Assembly (NCBI GenBank): GCA_965276715.1 | Contig: OZ255622.1 | Location: forward strand, 2,852,001 to 2,916,000 | DNA: 64,000 nt | DNA from: CAXTPV01 sp965276715 | Lineage (GTDB): Bacteria > Pseudomonadota > Alphaproteobacteria > Acetobacterales > Acetobacteraceae | Reading direction: 5' to 3' | In this document: piece by piece, positions 1-10,640 of the stretch | Numbering within the stretch: the stretch's first letter is position 1 | How the letters are laid out: every line of letters starts with the position of its first letter | Notes under the pieces: generated by a model | Seen by the model: the letters and a program-made list of their open reading frames with translations, nothing else | The model's database searches: none | Told to the model about the DNA's origin: nothing | Translations under genes and position numbers: made by a program

Positions 1-2745
1 GGCGCGACCTGGGCGCCGACCCATTTTGCCCTGCCCGACGACGGCGCCCCGCCGGCGGTCAAATCCAAGCCCGCGCCCTCGCCCGAACCGGTTCTCGATG
101 AAGCCGCGCTGAACGAGCGGGTCGACCAGAGTCTGCGCGCCATGCGGCTGGTCCATTCCTACCGGGTCCGCGGCCATCTCGAAGCCAGGCTCGATCCGCT
201 CGGCCTGCAGAAGTCCCGGTCACACGGCGACCTCGATCCGGCGTCCTACGGCTTCGAGGGCGATGTGCTCGACCGGCCGATCCATGTCGGCGAGGACGCC
301 GTCAATCTCGTCGGCGGCCATACCGCCTCGGTCCGCGACCTGGTCGGCATCCTGCGCCGCAGCTACTGCGGCCCGATCGGTGTCGAGTACATGCACATGC
401 AGGATCCTCGCCGGAAGGCCTGGATCCAGCGGCGCATGGAAGGCGCGCCCTGGGAGAGCGCCTTCGATCCCGCGGCCAGGCTGCAGATCCTCCGTTACCT
501 GACCGAGGCCGAGGGCTTCGAGGCGTTCTGCCAGAAACGTTTCGTCGGCACCAAGCGCTTCGGTCTCGAAGGCGGCGAGGTCACCATCGCCGCGATGCAC
601 GCCATCATCGAGCGCGCCGCCCAGACCGGCACCGACGGCATCGTCATCGGCATGCCGCATCGCGGCCGCCTCAACACGCTGGTCAACATCGTCCGTAAGC
701 CGCTCGTCGCCCTGTTCAGCGAGTTCGCCGGCCTCTCCAGCAAGCCAGACGACGTCCAGGGCTCCGGCGATGTGAAGTATCATCTCGGCACCTCGACCGA
801 CGTCGAGATCGCCGGCCATAACGTGCACATCTCGCTCCTGCCCAACCCCTCGCATCTCGAGGCGGTCGATCCCGTCGTCGTCGGCAAGGTCCGGGCCTCG
901 CAGGATCGCCAGGGTGACATCAAGAACCGCCGCCGCGTGATGGGCATCCTGATGCACGGCGACGCCGCCTTCGCCGGCCAGGGCTGCGTCTACGAAACGC
1001 TCGCGATGAGCCAGCTCATCGGCTACCGCACCGGCGGCACCATCCACGTCGTGGTCAACAACCAGATCGGCTTCACCACCGTCCCTGCCCACGCCTACTC
1101 CGGCCTCTACTGCACCGATGTCGCCAAGACCGTCCAGTCTCCTATCCTGCACGTCAACGGCGACGAACCCGAGGCGGTCGTCTACGCCGCGCGCATGGCC
1201 GCCGAGTACCGCCAGGAATTCGCCTCCGACATCGTGCTCGACATCGTCTGCTATCGCCGTCATGGCCACAACGAGAACGACGAGCCGGCCTTCACCCAGC
1301 CCACGATGTATCGCGCCATACGCGGCCAGCGCACGACCCGCACGCTCTATGCCGCCAGGCTCGAGCATGACGGGGTCGTCACCCCGGAGAAGTCGGCCGA
1401 AATGTGGGACGAATTCGCCACACGCCTCGGCGAGGCCGCCGACGCGTCGCGGAACTACAAGCCCAACAAGGCCGACTGGCTCGAAGGCAAGTGGGCCGGC
1501 ATCAAGCAGGGCAGCGACGACGGCGAGATCGAGCACGACGCGACCGCTGCCTCCCGCGACCAGCTCGCTCGCATCGGCGCGGCCCTTAGCAGGGTTCCGG
1601 ACGATTTCGACCTCAATCCGAAAATCGGCCGCCAGCTCGACGCCAAGCGCCAGGCGATCGAGACCGGCCAGGGCATCGACTGGGCGACCGCCGAGGCGCT
1701 CGCGTTCGGCGCTCTCCTGCTCGACGGTCACCGCGTCCGCCTGTCCGGCGAGGATTGCCAGCGCGGCACCTTCAGCCAGCGTCACGCCGTGCTGATCGAC
1801 CAGTCGACGCAGAACGAATACATCCCGCTCAACAACGTCGATCACACCCAGGCGCGCTTCGAGGTCTACAACTCGCTGCTCTCCGAGGTCGGCGTGCTCG
1901 GTTTCGAATACGGCTACACGCTGTCCGATCCGCACACGCTCGTGCTCTGGGAAGCGCAGTTCGGCGACTTCGCCAACGGCGCGCAGGTCATCATCGACCA
2001 GTTCCTGGCCAGCGGCGAGACGAAGTGGCTCCGCATGTCGGGCCTGACGCTGTTGCTGCCGCATGGTTACGAAGGACAGGGGCCGGAACATTCATCCGCC
2101 CGCCTCGAGCGCTACCTGCAGCTCTGTGCCGAGCGCAACATGCAGGTCTGCAACCTCACCACCCCGGCCAACTACTTCCATGCCCTTCGCCGCCAGCTCA
2201 AGCGCAACTATCGCAAGCCGCTCGTGCTGATGACGCCGAAATCGCTGCTCCGCCATAAGCTCGCGGTCAGCAATCTCGACGACATGACCGACCGGAGCCG
2301 GTTCTGTCCGGTCATCGGCGAAATCGATCCGATTGTCGCCGACGACCTCGTCAAGCGGGTCGTGATCTGCTCCGGCAAGGTCTACTACGATCTGCTTCAG
2401 GCGCGTCGCGACGCCGGCCTCGACGACGTGGCCATCATCCGGCTCGAACAGATCTATCCGTTCCCGCTCAAATCGCTCGCGCGCCTGTTCTCCCGCTACG
2501 ACTCCGCCCGCTTCGTCTGGTGCCAGGAAGAGCCCGGCAACATGGGTGCCTGGAACTTCGTCGACCGATTGCTCGAACGTGCGCTCGAAGCGGTCGGTCT
2601 CGAAGGCGTGCGCGTCGAATATGCGGGGCGCCAGCATGCGGCCTCTCCCGCGACCGGCCTCGCCAGCACGCACGCGGCCGAGCAGGCCGCCCTCGTCGCG
2701 GCGGCACTCGGATTGACCGATACCAGATCAGGGACCGCACGATGA
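1..2745 (+). CDS. sucA: 2-oxoglutarate dehydrogenase E1 component (5' partial)
   Basis: E1 of the TCA-cycle 2-oxoglutarate dehydrogenase complex: thiamine-diphosphate-dependent decarboxylation of 2-oxoglutarate and reductive succinylation of the E2 lipoyl arm, in the cytoplasm. The reading frame is open from base 1, so the N-terminus lies outside the window; the first ATG at 142 is internal. Visible family motifs are MHGDAAFAGQG followed by VNNQIGFTT (cofactor-binding region), HVNGDEPEAV, and CYRRHGHNENDEPAFTQP. The C-terminal transketolase-like domain ends with WCQEEPGNMGAW. The stop overlaps the sucB start in an ATGA, so the two are probably translationally coupled. Large antisense ORFs across this gene are coding shadows. 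Identification is very secure. Confidence 0.97.
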   Translation, partial: GATWAPTHFALPDDGAPPAVKSKPAPSPEPVLDEAALNERVDQSLRAMRLVHSYRVRGHLEARLDPLGLQKSRSHGDLDPASYGFEGDVLDRPIHVGEDAVNLVGGHTASVRDLVGILRRSYCGPIGVEYMHMQDPRRKAWIQRRMEGAPWESAFDPAARLQILRYLTEAEGFEAFCQKRFVGTKRFGLEGGEVTIAAMHAIIERAAQTGTDGIVIGMPHRGRLNTLVNIVRKPLVALFSEFAGLSSKPDDVQGSGDVKYHLGTSTDVEIAGHNVHISLLPNPSHLEAVDPVVVGKVRASQDRQGDIKNRRRVMGILMHGDAAFAGQGCVYETLAMSQLIGYRTGGTIHVVVNNQIGFTTVPAHAYSGLYCTDVAKTVQSPILHVNGDEPEAVVYAARMAAEYRQEFASDIVLDIVCYRRHGHNENDEPAFTQPTMYRAIRGQRTTRTLYAARLEHDGVVTPEKSAEMWDEFATRLGEAADASRNYKPNKADWLEGKWAGIKQGSDDGEIEHDATAASRDQLARIGAALSRVPDDFDLNPKIGRQLDAKRQAIETGQGIDWATAEALAFGALLLDGHRVRLSGEDCQRGTFSQRHAVLIDQSTQNEYIPLNNVDHTQARFEVYNSLLSEVGVLGFEYGYTLSDPHTLVLWEAQFGDFANGAQVIIDQFLASGETKWLRMSGLTLLLPHGYEGQGPEHSSARLERYLQLCAERNMQVCNLTTPANYFHALRRQLKRNYRKPLVLMTPKSLLRHKLAVSNLDDMTDRSRFCPVIGEIDPIVADDLVKRVVICSGKVYYDLLQARRDAGLDDVAIIRLEQIYPFPLKSLARLFSRYDSARFVWCQEEPGNMGAWNFVDRLLERALEAVGLEGVRVEYAGRQHAASPATGLASTHAAEQAALVAAALGLTDTRSGTAR

Positions 2746-3992
2746 CCGCCGATATCAAGGTGCCGACCCTGGGCGAGAGCGTCACCAGCGCCACAATCTC
2801 CCGCTGGCTCAAGAAGCCCGGCGACAACGTGCGTGCCGACGAGGCGGTCGTCGAGTTGGAAACCGACAAGGTCAGCGTCGAGGTCAATGCACCTGAAGCC
2901 GGCACGCTCGGCGATCACGCCGCCGCCGAGGGCGACGAGGTCGAGGTGGGCGCCCTGCTCACGACGCTGGACGCCGGGAACGGCAACGGACCGCCGGCGT
3001 CCGCTCCGCAACCCGAACGCAAGCCGGGTGCCGGGATCAACCCGCCGCCCGCGCCGAGCGGTCCCGTCGCGCGCCCGGCGACACCGCAGGCCGATCTTGC
3101 GCGCGAGAACGGCCACGCGCCGCTCCCGGCCGCCACTCGCGTGATGACCGAGAACAACGTCTCGGCGGCCGATGTCGGTGCCGGTTCCGGAAAGGAGGGC
3201 CGTCTGACCAAGGGCGATGTCTTGGCCTTCCTCGAGCGTCCGGCACCCGTCAAGGCGTCCACCGCGCCGAAGACCCCGCGCGCCGACGATCCGCGCGAGC
3301 AGCGGGTCAAGATGACCCGCCTGCGCCAGACCATCGCGCGGCGCCTCAAGGAGGCGCAATCAAACGCCGCCATGCTCACCACCTTCAACGAGGTGGACAT
3401 GTCGTCCGTCATGGCGCTCCGCACCCAGTATCGTGAGCAGTTCGAGAAAAAGCACGCCGGCGCCCGCCTCGGCTTCATGTCGTTCTTCGTGCGTGCCTGC
3501 ACCGCGGGCCTCGCCGAATTTCCCGCCGTCAACGGCGAGATCGATGGCGACGAGATCGTCTACCGCAACTTCGTCAACATGGGCATCGCGGTCGGCGGAC
3601 CGAACGGTCTCGTCGTGCCCGTCCTGCGCGACGCCGAGACGCTCGGCTTCGCCGAGATCGAGCGCCGGATCGCCGATTTCGGCAAGCGCGCCCGTGACGG
3701 CGCGCTCAAGATCGACGAGCTCTCGGGCGGCACCTTCAGCATCACCAACGGCGGCATCTACGGCTCGCTGATGTCGACGCCGATCCTCAATGCCCCGCAA
3801 TCCGCCATCCTCGGGATGCACAAGATCCAGGAACGACCGGTCGCCATCGGCGGCAAGGTCGAGATCAGTCCGATGATGTATCTGGCCCTGTCCTACGACC
3901 ACCGCATCATCGACGGGAAGGAGGCCGTCTCCTTCCTCGTTCGCGTCAAGGAAGGCATCGAGGATCCGCGCCGTCTGCTGCTGGGCCTCTGA
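2742..3992 (+). CDS. sucB: Dihydrolipoyl succinyltransferase E2 of the 2-oxoglutarate dehydrogenase complex
   Basis: E2 core of the complex: transfers the succinyl group from the lipoyl arm to CoA. The 416-residue protein has an N-terminal lipoyl domain (about 1-76, with the lipoylated Lys in ETDKVSVEV), a Pro/Ala linker, a peripheral-subunit-binding domain around 125-165 (ending GRLTKGDVLAFL), and a C-terminal acyltransferase domain with the catalytic SYDHRIIDGKEAV. Start chosen at the ATG overlapping the sucA stop; the longer open frame upstream is just sucA read out of frame. It lies 18 bp before lpd, whose N-terminal domain is a near copy of this lipoyl domain (61 of the first 75 residues identical by eye). 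Confidence 0.97.
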   Translation: MTADIKVPTLGESVTSATISRWLKKPGDNVRADEAVVELETDKVSVEVNAPEAGTLGDHAAAEGDEVEVGALLTTLDAGNGNGPPASAPQPERKPGAGINPPPAPSGPVARPATPQADLARENGHAPLPAATRVMTENNVSAADVGAGSGKEGRLTKGDVLAFLERPAPVKASTAPKTPRADDPREQRVKMTRLRQTIARRLKEAQSNAAMLTTFNEVDMSSVMALRTQYREQFEKKHAGARLGFMSFFVRACTAGLAEFPAVNGEIDGDEIVYRNFVNMGIAVGGPNGLVVPVLRDAETLGFAEIERRIADFGKRARDGALKIDELSGGTFSITNGGIYGSLMSTPILNAPQSAILGMHKIQERPVAIGGKVEISPMMYLALSYDHRIIDGKEAVSFLVRVKEGIEDPRRLLLGL

Positions 3993-4010
3993 CGTTGCGA
4001 AAGAGAATTC

Positions 4011-5744
<1,734 letters not shown>

Positions 5745-5777
5745 AGGACAGGCGCCCTTGGGTCCTGGGATTTAGAG

Positions 5778-6746
5778 ATGCTCGCGCTTACCATGGGCGA
5801 TCCGGCGGGGATCTCGGGGGAGATCACTGCCGCTGCCTGGCGAGCGCAAAAGGCGCCGTTCGTGCTCTACGGCGATCCGGACTGGATTGCGAGCTACGAC
5901 GTCCCGATCACCTCGGTCTCCAGCCCACACGAGGCAAGGCGGCTTTTCGCGCACAGCCTGCCGGTGATCGAGATCCCGCTCGCGGCACCTGCCCGGCCCG
6001 GAAAGCCGGACGCCACCAACGCACCCGCGACCCTCGAAAGCATCGCGCGCGCAACCCGCGCCGCCCGCGCGGGCGAGGTACGGGCGGTCGTCACCAACCC
6101 GATCAGCAAGATCGTTCTCTCTCGCGCCGGCTTCCCGCACCCGGGCCACACCGAGTTCCTCGCCGAACTCTGCGGCTGCGCCGGTTCCGAAGTCATGATG
6201 CTGGCGTCACCCCTGTTGCGCGTGGTGCCGGTCACCATCCATCTCGCACTCCGCGCCGCGCTCGACCGGCTCGAGACCGGGACGATCGTCAAAGCCGCAC
6301 GCACCGCCGATGAAGCGCTTCGCCGCGACTTCGGCATTGCCCGTCCGCGCCTCGCCGTCGCCGGCCTCAACCCGCACGCCGGGGAGGATGGCAGCATGGG
6401 CGACGAGGAACGCACCATCATCCGTCCCGCCATCGATTCGCTGCGTGCCGGCGGCATCGATGCGCGCGGCCCGCTTCCGCCCGATACCCTGTTCACCGAT
6501 CGCGCCCGTGCGACCTACGACGTCGCGATCTGCATGTATCATGATCAGGCCCTGATCCCGCTCAAGGCGCTCGACATCGACGGCGGCGTGAACGTCACGC
6601 TCGGCCTGCCGATCGTGCGCACCTCGCCCGACCACGGAACCGCGTTCGACATCGCGGGCGAGGGCAGGGCGGCGCCGGACAGCCTCATCGCCGCCCTGCA
6701 ACTCGCGGACATGCTTGCCCGGAACCGTCTCGGAACAGCGTCATGA
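5778..6746 (+). CDS. pdxA: 4-hydroxythreonine-4-phosphate dehydrogenase
   Basis: Oxidises 4-phosphohydroxy-L-threonine, giving (after decarboxylation) the amino-ketone substrate of PdxJ in DXP-dependent pyridoxal phosphate synthesis. The 322-residue protein starts ALTMGDPAGIS and contains NPISK, GHTEFLAEL, the metal-binding NPHAGEDG...GDEE segment, MYHDQALIPLK and the hallmark VRTSPDHGTAFDIAG. Family members usually have GDPAGIGPE at the N-terminus; here the Pro is replaced (GDPAGISGE), a small oddity. The stop overlaps the pdxJ start in ATGA, so the two B6 genes are coupled. It is 33 bp downstream of lpd in the same direction and may share its transcript. Confidence 0.95.
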   Translation: MLALTMGDPAGISGEITAAAWRAQKAPFVLYGDPDWIASYDVPITSVSSPHEARRLFAHSLPVIEIPLAAPARPGKPDATNAPATLESIARATRAARAGEVRAVVTNPISKIVLSRAGFPHPGHTEFLAELCGCAGSEVMMLASPLLRVVPVTIHLALRAALDRLETGTIVKAARTADEALRRDFGIARPRLAVAGLNPHAGEDGSMGDEERTIIRPAIDSLRAGGIDARGPLPPDTLFTDRARATYDVAICMYHDQALIPLKALDIDGGVNVTLGLPIVRTSPDHGTAFDIAGEGRAAPDSLIAALQLADMLARNRLGTAS

Positions 6747-7453
6747 TCCCGCTCCGTCTCGGCGTGAACGTCGACCATGTCGCGACCGTCCGCAACGCGC
6801 GCGGTGGCGCGCATCCCGATCCGGTTGCGACCGCGCTGGTGGCACAGGAGGCCGGTGCCGATGGCATCACCATGCATCTGCGCGAAGACCGCCGGCACAT
6901 CCGTGACGATGATATTGCTCGTGCGAAATCGGTCCTTCGCGTCCCGCTGAATTTCGAGATGGCGGCGACCGACGAGATGGTTCGGATCGCGATCCGGACC
7001 CGACCGCATGCCTGCTGCCTGGTTCCCGAACGCCGCGAGGAAGTCACCACCGAGGGAGGCCTCGACGCCGCCGGCCAGATCGATGCGCTCCGCCCCAGGG
7101 TCACGGCACTCCTCGATGCCGGCATCCGCGTCAGCCTGTTCGTCGATCCCGATCTCGCCCAGCTCGAAGCCGCCGTCTCGCTCGGCGCGCCAGTCGTGGA
7201 ACTCCACACCGGCGCCTACGCCCACGGCAGGCCCGGCGAGCTCGAACGACTCCGCAACGCCGCCGCACGGGCGGCGAACCTCGGCCTCGAGGTTCACGCC
7301 GGCCACGGTCTCGATTATGCCAACGTCATCGCCGTCGTTCTGATCGCGGAACTGCGTGAACTCAATATCGGCCATTTCATGATCGGTCAGGCGATCACCG
7401 ATGGTCTGATCCACGTCGTCGCTCACATGCGCGCCCTGATGCGGCGTCCTTGA
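6743..7453 (+). CDS. pdxJ: Pyridoxine 5'-phosphate synthase
   Basis: Condenses 1-deoxy-D-xylulose 5-phosphate with the PdxA product to pyridoxine 5'-phosphate; a homo-octameric TIM barrel. The 236-residue protein shows the family's LGVNVDHVATVRNARG start, HLREDRRHI, LNFEMA, CLVPERREEVTTEGGLD, VSLFVDPD, VELHTGAYA, and the C-terminal HAGHGLDYANV and LNIGHFMIG. Full length. The start overlaps the pdxA stop by 4 bp. With pdxA it forms the committed end of the DXP-dependent B6 pathway; the ring-closure chemistry is established for the family. Confidence 0.96.
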   Translation: MIPLRLGVNVDHVATVRNARGGAHPDPVATALVAQEAGADGITMHLREDRRHIRDDDIARAKSVLRVPLNFEMAATDEMVRIAIRTRPHACCLVPERREEVTTEGGLDAAGQIDALRPRVTALLDAGIRVSLFVDPDLAQLEAAVSLGAPVVELHTGAYAHGRPGELERLRNAAARAANLGLEVHAGHGLDYANVIAVVLIAELRELNIGHFMIGQAITDGLIHVVAHMRALMRRP

Positions 7454-7467
7454 CGTCGATCCCCGAC

Positions 7468-7680
7468 CTACCGAGTCGTGGCGCCTGGCTTCATGCCCTC
7501 CAGCATCCGGCATGCACCTCTGTCCCCGGCCTGGCATCGGTCCCGCGTGCGCTGCAGGAAGCTCGAACGCGGCACCGCGTGATGATGAGACCTCGTTGCC
7601 CGAAGTGTCGCGTGATGATGATGCTTGACGGCACACGACGCGAGCATCAGCAGGCTCGCCAGCCACCGCGTCGTGCGCAT
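7468..7680 (-). CDS. Small His-rich lipoprotein (hypothetical)
   Basis: Predicted 70-residue protein. It begins with a short lipoprotein signal (MRTTRWLASLLMLASC, lipobox LASC), so Cys16 would be the lipidated N-terminus. The mature part carries two histidine clusters (KHHHHA and SHHHA) and a C-terminal pair of cysteines (RDRCQAGDRGACR). The ATG sits 2 bp after the stop of the large phosphoesterase gene, which implies the same transcript and coupled translation. No family is recognised. His clusters suggest binding of a transition metal, possibly one required by the neighbouring phosphoesterase; that is inference. The lipobox, tight spacing and Cys motif argue for a real gene, but it is short and codon evidence is limited. 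Confidence 0.6.
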   Translation of the reverse strand: MRTTRWLASLLMLASCAVKHHHHATLRATRSHHHAVPRSSFLQRTRDRCQAGDRGACRMLEGMKPGATTR

Positions 7681-7682
7681 GC

Positions 7683-10490
7683 TCAATCCGCTCGTGTCGA
7701 AGCCATGCTCCTGAGCCCGCGCCAGAGCAGATCGTTGAAGGCCGCCACCGGCGCGCGATCCTCGTGCGACCAGTCGTAGCCCACCGTACGATCGGCCCAC
7801 CACGACGCGGCATGCGTGCTGATCGGAACCGGTGCCGCGTCGGCGTGCCTGGCAGGCATCGGCAGCGTCGTCGCGTAGAGATACGCCGATGGCGTGGCGG
7901 AGAAGTGCCACGCCGTCCTCGACAGGTCGAACACGTCCGTCATCGGGCGCTGGTAGGCGTCGAAAAGGCTCAGATGGCCGATGCCCAGCACATCCTCGAT
8001 CGTACGCAGCATGCTGATGGTCGTGTAGCGTTGCGAGACGACCGCGCCCTGCTTGACGTAGGGGCCAACGACATAGGCCGTCGATCGATGCGCATCGACA
8101 TGGTCCGGACCGTCCTGCGCGTCGTCCTCGATGACGAAGATCAGTGTGCTGTCCTTGAAGCGGCTGTTCGAGACGTCCTCGATCAGCCGTCCGACCGCGT
8201 AGTCGTCATCCGCCTGCTGCAGCTCCGGCGTGTTCGTGCCGGCGAGCGCCGTTGCGAATTTGCCCATGTGGTCATGGCTGAGCCGCACCAGCTCCAGCGA
8301 CGGCATCGCACCGGCTTGAACGTAGCGGCTGAATTCGCGGTGCCATTCCGCATACCGGACCAGGTCCGGCTGGTTCTGATCGAAGCCGCGGAAATAGGGG
8401 TCGGTCAGGTTGATCAGACCCGGGGCATGGCAGATCGCCTGCGGGTCGTTGTGGGTGAAGGCATCAATATCGTCCGCACGCCCGGTATTGGTGACCTCGA
8501 CGCCGTAGTTCCGGACCGTGAGCCCGCGCCGGAGTGCCGCGTCCCACAGCACTCCTGTCTGCGTCGACGTCTCGCCATCGCCCGGTCCGTCCGCGATGTC
8601 GTCGCTGTTCGTGCCAGGAAGCAAGTTCGCGTCGTCCGGATAATGCGGATCCGCCCGCATTCTGCTCGCCAGCGATCCGAGCCCGACATCGATCCCGCGG
8701 ACATCACCCTCGGAATCGTAGGGCGCGTTCGTCTTGCGCCGTGAATACTCGAGCGGGATCGTCTTGACGTTGAAGTCGGTCTCGCGCGCCTGGAGGTCCC
8801 ACTGCCAGCCGTTGCCCGACACCTCGCTGCTGTCCTCGAAATTGTCCAGATCGACGAACTGCGACGCCATCGCATGGAAGTTCGGCGTCACCGCCCGGCC
8901 GAACTCGACCAGCGCCGGATCGCCGTTGCCGGTGCCGAGATCACCCAGGATCTGGTCGTAGGTCCGGTTCTCCTTGATGATGTAGATCACGTGCCTGATG
9001 CGCTGCCGCAAGGACGTCATGACCGACCGGTCGCGTGCATCGAGGCGATCCGTGAAACCGTCATTGACGGCGACACGCCGCGTGAGCGCCTCGAGAACCG
9101 CGCCATTCGGGACCGGCGACGCCTGCAGGCTCGCGCCCTCGCGCTGCAAGACATACTCGTTCGCCCGGCAGGTCGCGACATACCGGTCCTTGCCTGTATC
9201 GTGTGCCACTGAGGAATCGCAGTTGCCCGGGTTGGGTCCCGGATCGCTTCTGCTGTTGGAGACATAGAGCCAGCCATTCGCGACGCTGACGGCGTTCGGA
9301 TACCATCCCGTCGGGATCAACCCCGTCGTGCGAGGCGAACGCCCTGGCGTCACGTCGAGCACCGCGATCGCGTTCTCGCCGCCGTTGCTGACATAGAGCG
9401 TCCGGCCGTCCTCGCTGAGTGACAGGTCGTTCGGTGCGGCGCCACGATAACGAGGCGACCTCGTCAGCAATGTCCCCGGTGCCGCCACCGGAATGCGTGC
9501 CACGACCTTGTCCGCTTCCGTATCGATCACCTGCACGCTGTCGTCGTTGTCGGCAGCGACGAACAGGCGATGTCGCTTGCGGTCGAGCAGCATCTTGATC
9601 GGCGTCCCTCTGACGGGAATCCGCGTGGCCAGTCGCGGCGCGGCACCGGACAGGTCGAGCACGTCCACTTCGCGATCGCGGATGCTGGACACGTAGGCGG
9701 TCCTGCCATCGATCACGACCCAGAACGGTGTCTCGCCGCCAGCCATCCCGCTGAACGCCGCATCTTCCACGCCAGGACGCAGATCGAGCTCGCTGACCGT
9801 CCGCGCCGCGATGTCGATCAACGAGACGCTATCATTGAACTCGTTGACGACCGCGATCTTCCGTCCGTCCCCCGTCACCGCGAGTCCCGCCGTCGACGGT
9901 CCCTGCTTCAGACCGACGCCGTGCGCATGTCCGAGTGCGACCGGCGCGCCATCCTCCGTCCACGACCCGCCCGCCTTCTTGTAGACGACAACGCTGTCGC
10001 CCCCGCCGGTCCCGGCATAGAAGGTCCGCCCGTCGGCGGAGAACGCGATCCCCGCATTCGCGGTCGAAATCCTGATGGTCTGCGTCTGCACTGGCCTGCC
10101 GCCGGAGATGTCATAGGCAAAGACGTACTCGGAGGACGCGGCCTTATCGAACGCACGCGTCTCCGGTGATTCGATCGAATTGTATCCGCTCGTCAGGACG
10201 AGCAGCGTCTTGCCATCCGGACTGACCGTGCTGCTCATCGCCTGGCCGGCGACAATGGCCGGGTAGCCGCCGAGGTGCGGATCGAGTGGCATCGTCGACA
10301 CGCCAGGCACCGCGTCGGGCGTGATGAACTGCCCCGACGGAAGACGGCGATCGTCGCTCGGGTTGCCGGTCTCGGCACGCGATGCGGCCGGGAGCATCAA
10401 GCTGGCCGCGCCGAGAACGAGCAAACACGCACGTCTTCGCCACGTCGTGGCGTCCGGTAGGGTCATCTCGATGGCAGGCGGGTTGGGCAT
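7683..10490 (-). CDS. Exported YncE-like beta-propeller / phosphoesterase fusion protein
   Basis: Predicted 935-residue secreted protein. A signal peptide (RRRACLLVLGAASLMLPAASRA) is followed by a beta-propeller of YncE type (about 50-450, with repeated units such as DGRTLYVSNGGENAIAVLDV). A C-terminal alkaline-phosphatase-superfamily phosphoesterase domain contains the family signature IYIIKENRTYDQILGDLG and, near the end, FVIEDDAQDGPDHVDAHRS with metal-ligand Asp/His. The family includes phospholipase C/acid phosphatase-like enzymes; the exact substrate is unknown. Start placed at 10490, where GGTGGA precedes the ATG; an ATG at 10466 also keeps the signal peptide. It is divergent from a two-component/TonB operon and shares its operator region, suggesting release of phosphate or a phosphoester-linked nutrient at the cell surface. 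Confidence 0.9.
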   Translation of the reverse strand: MPNPPAIEMTLPDATTWRRRACLLVLGAASLMLPAASRAETGNPSDDRRLPSGQFITPDAVPGVSTMPLDPHLGGYPAIVAGQAMSSTVSPDGKTLLVLTSGYNSIESPETRAFDKAASSEYVFAYDISGGRPVQTQTIRISTANAGIAFSADGRTFYAGTGGGDSVVVYKKAGGSWTEDGAPVALGHAHGVGLKQGPSTAGLAVTGDGRKIAVVNEFNDSVSLIDIAARTVSELDLRPGVEDAAFSGMAGGETPFWVVIDGRTAYVSSIRDREVDVLDLSGAAPRLATRIPVRGTPIKMLLDRKRHRLFVAADNDDSVQVIDTEADKVVARIPVAAPGTLLTRSPRYRGAAPNDLSLSEDGRTLYVSNGGENAIAVLDVTPGRSPRTTGLIPTGWYPNAVSVANGWLYVSNSRSDPGPNPGNCDSSVAHDTGKDRYVATCRANEYVLQREGASLQASPVPNGAVLEALTRRVAVNDGFTDRLDARDRSVMTSLRQRIRHVIYIIKENRTYDQILGDLGTGNGDPALVEFGRAVTPNFHAMASQFVDLDNFEDSSEVSGNGWQWDLQARETDFNVKTIPLEYSRRKTNAPYDSEGDVRGIDVGLGSLASRMRADPHYPDDANLLPGTNSDDIADGPGDGETSTQTGVLWDAALRRGLTVRNYGVEVTNTGRADDIDAFTHNDPQAICHAPGLINLTDPYFRGFDQNQPDLVRYAEWHREFSRYVQAGAMPSLELVRLSHDHMGKFATALAGTNTPELQQADDDYAVGRLIEDVSNSRFKDSTLIFVIEDDAQDGPDHVDAHRSTAYVVGPYVKQGAVVSQRYTTISMLRTIEDVLGIGHLSLFDAYQRPMTDVFDLSRTAWHFSATPSAYLYATTLPMPARHADAAPVPISTHAASWWADRTVGYDWSHEDRAPVAAFNDLLWRGLRSMASTRAD

Positions 10491-10573
10491 AGGTCCACCG
10501 TCTACCCCTCTCGGCGCGCGCGTCACAAAAGTTTCTCCCACAACGCAGGCGCGTTGGAACATGGTCCACGCGT

Positions 10574-10601
10574 CTGACGGGAGCCTGACGGATCCGACAC
10601 G
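10574..10601 (-). promoter_or_regulatory. Putative response-regulator operator (11-bp-spaced CGTCAG repeats)
   Basis: In the 150-bp divergent gap, the minus strand reads CGTCAG-N5-CGTCAG (10590-10574), preceded at the same 11-bp step by a weaker CGTGTC (10601-10596). Direct repeats one helical turn apart are the usual binding pattern of OmpR/PhoB-family regulators, and such a regulator is encoded 40 bp away. The same arrangement recurs before the TonB-dependent receptor (13178-13205). Binding is inferred. Confidence 0.6.
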
Positions 10602-10640
10602 CCATGGAGTGTCCCGGCATGGCTCTCGGGGAGGAAGGCG

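Noticed and set aside
220..2091. Long antisense ORF (623 codons) across sucA
   Set aside because: Reverse-frame shadow of a high-GC gene: no start context, low-complexity Asp/Glu/Val/Gly composition and no recognisable motif.
7764..8744. 326-codon plus-strand ORF over the phosphoesterase 3' end
   Set aside because: Antisense shadow without motif or ribosome site.
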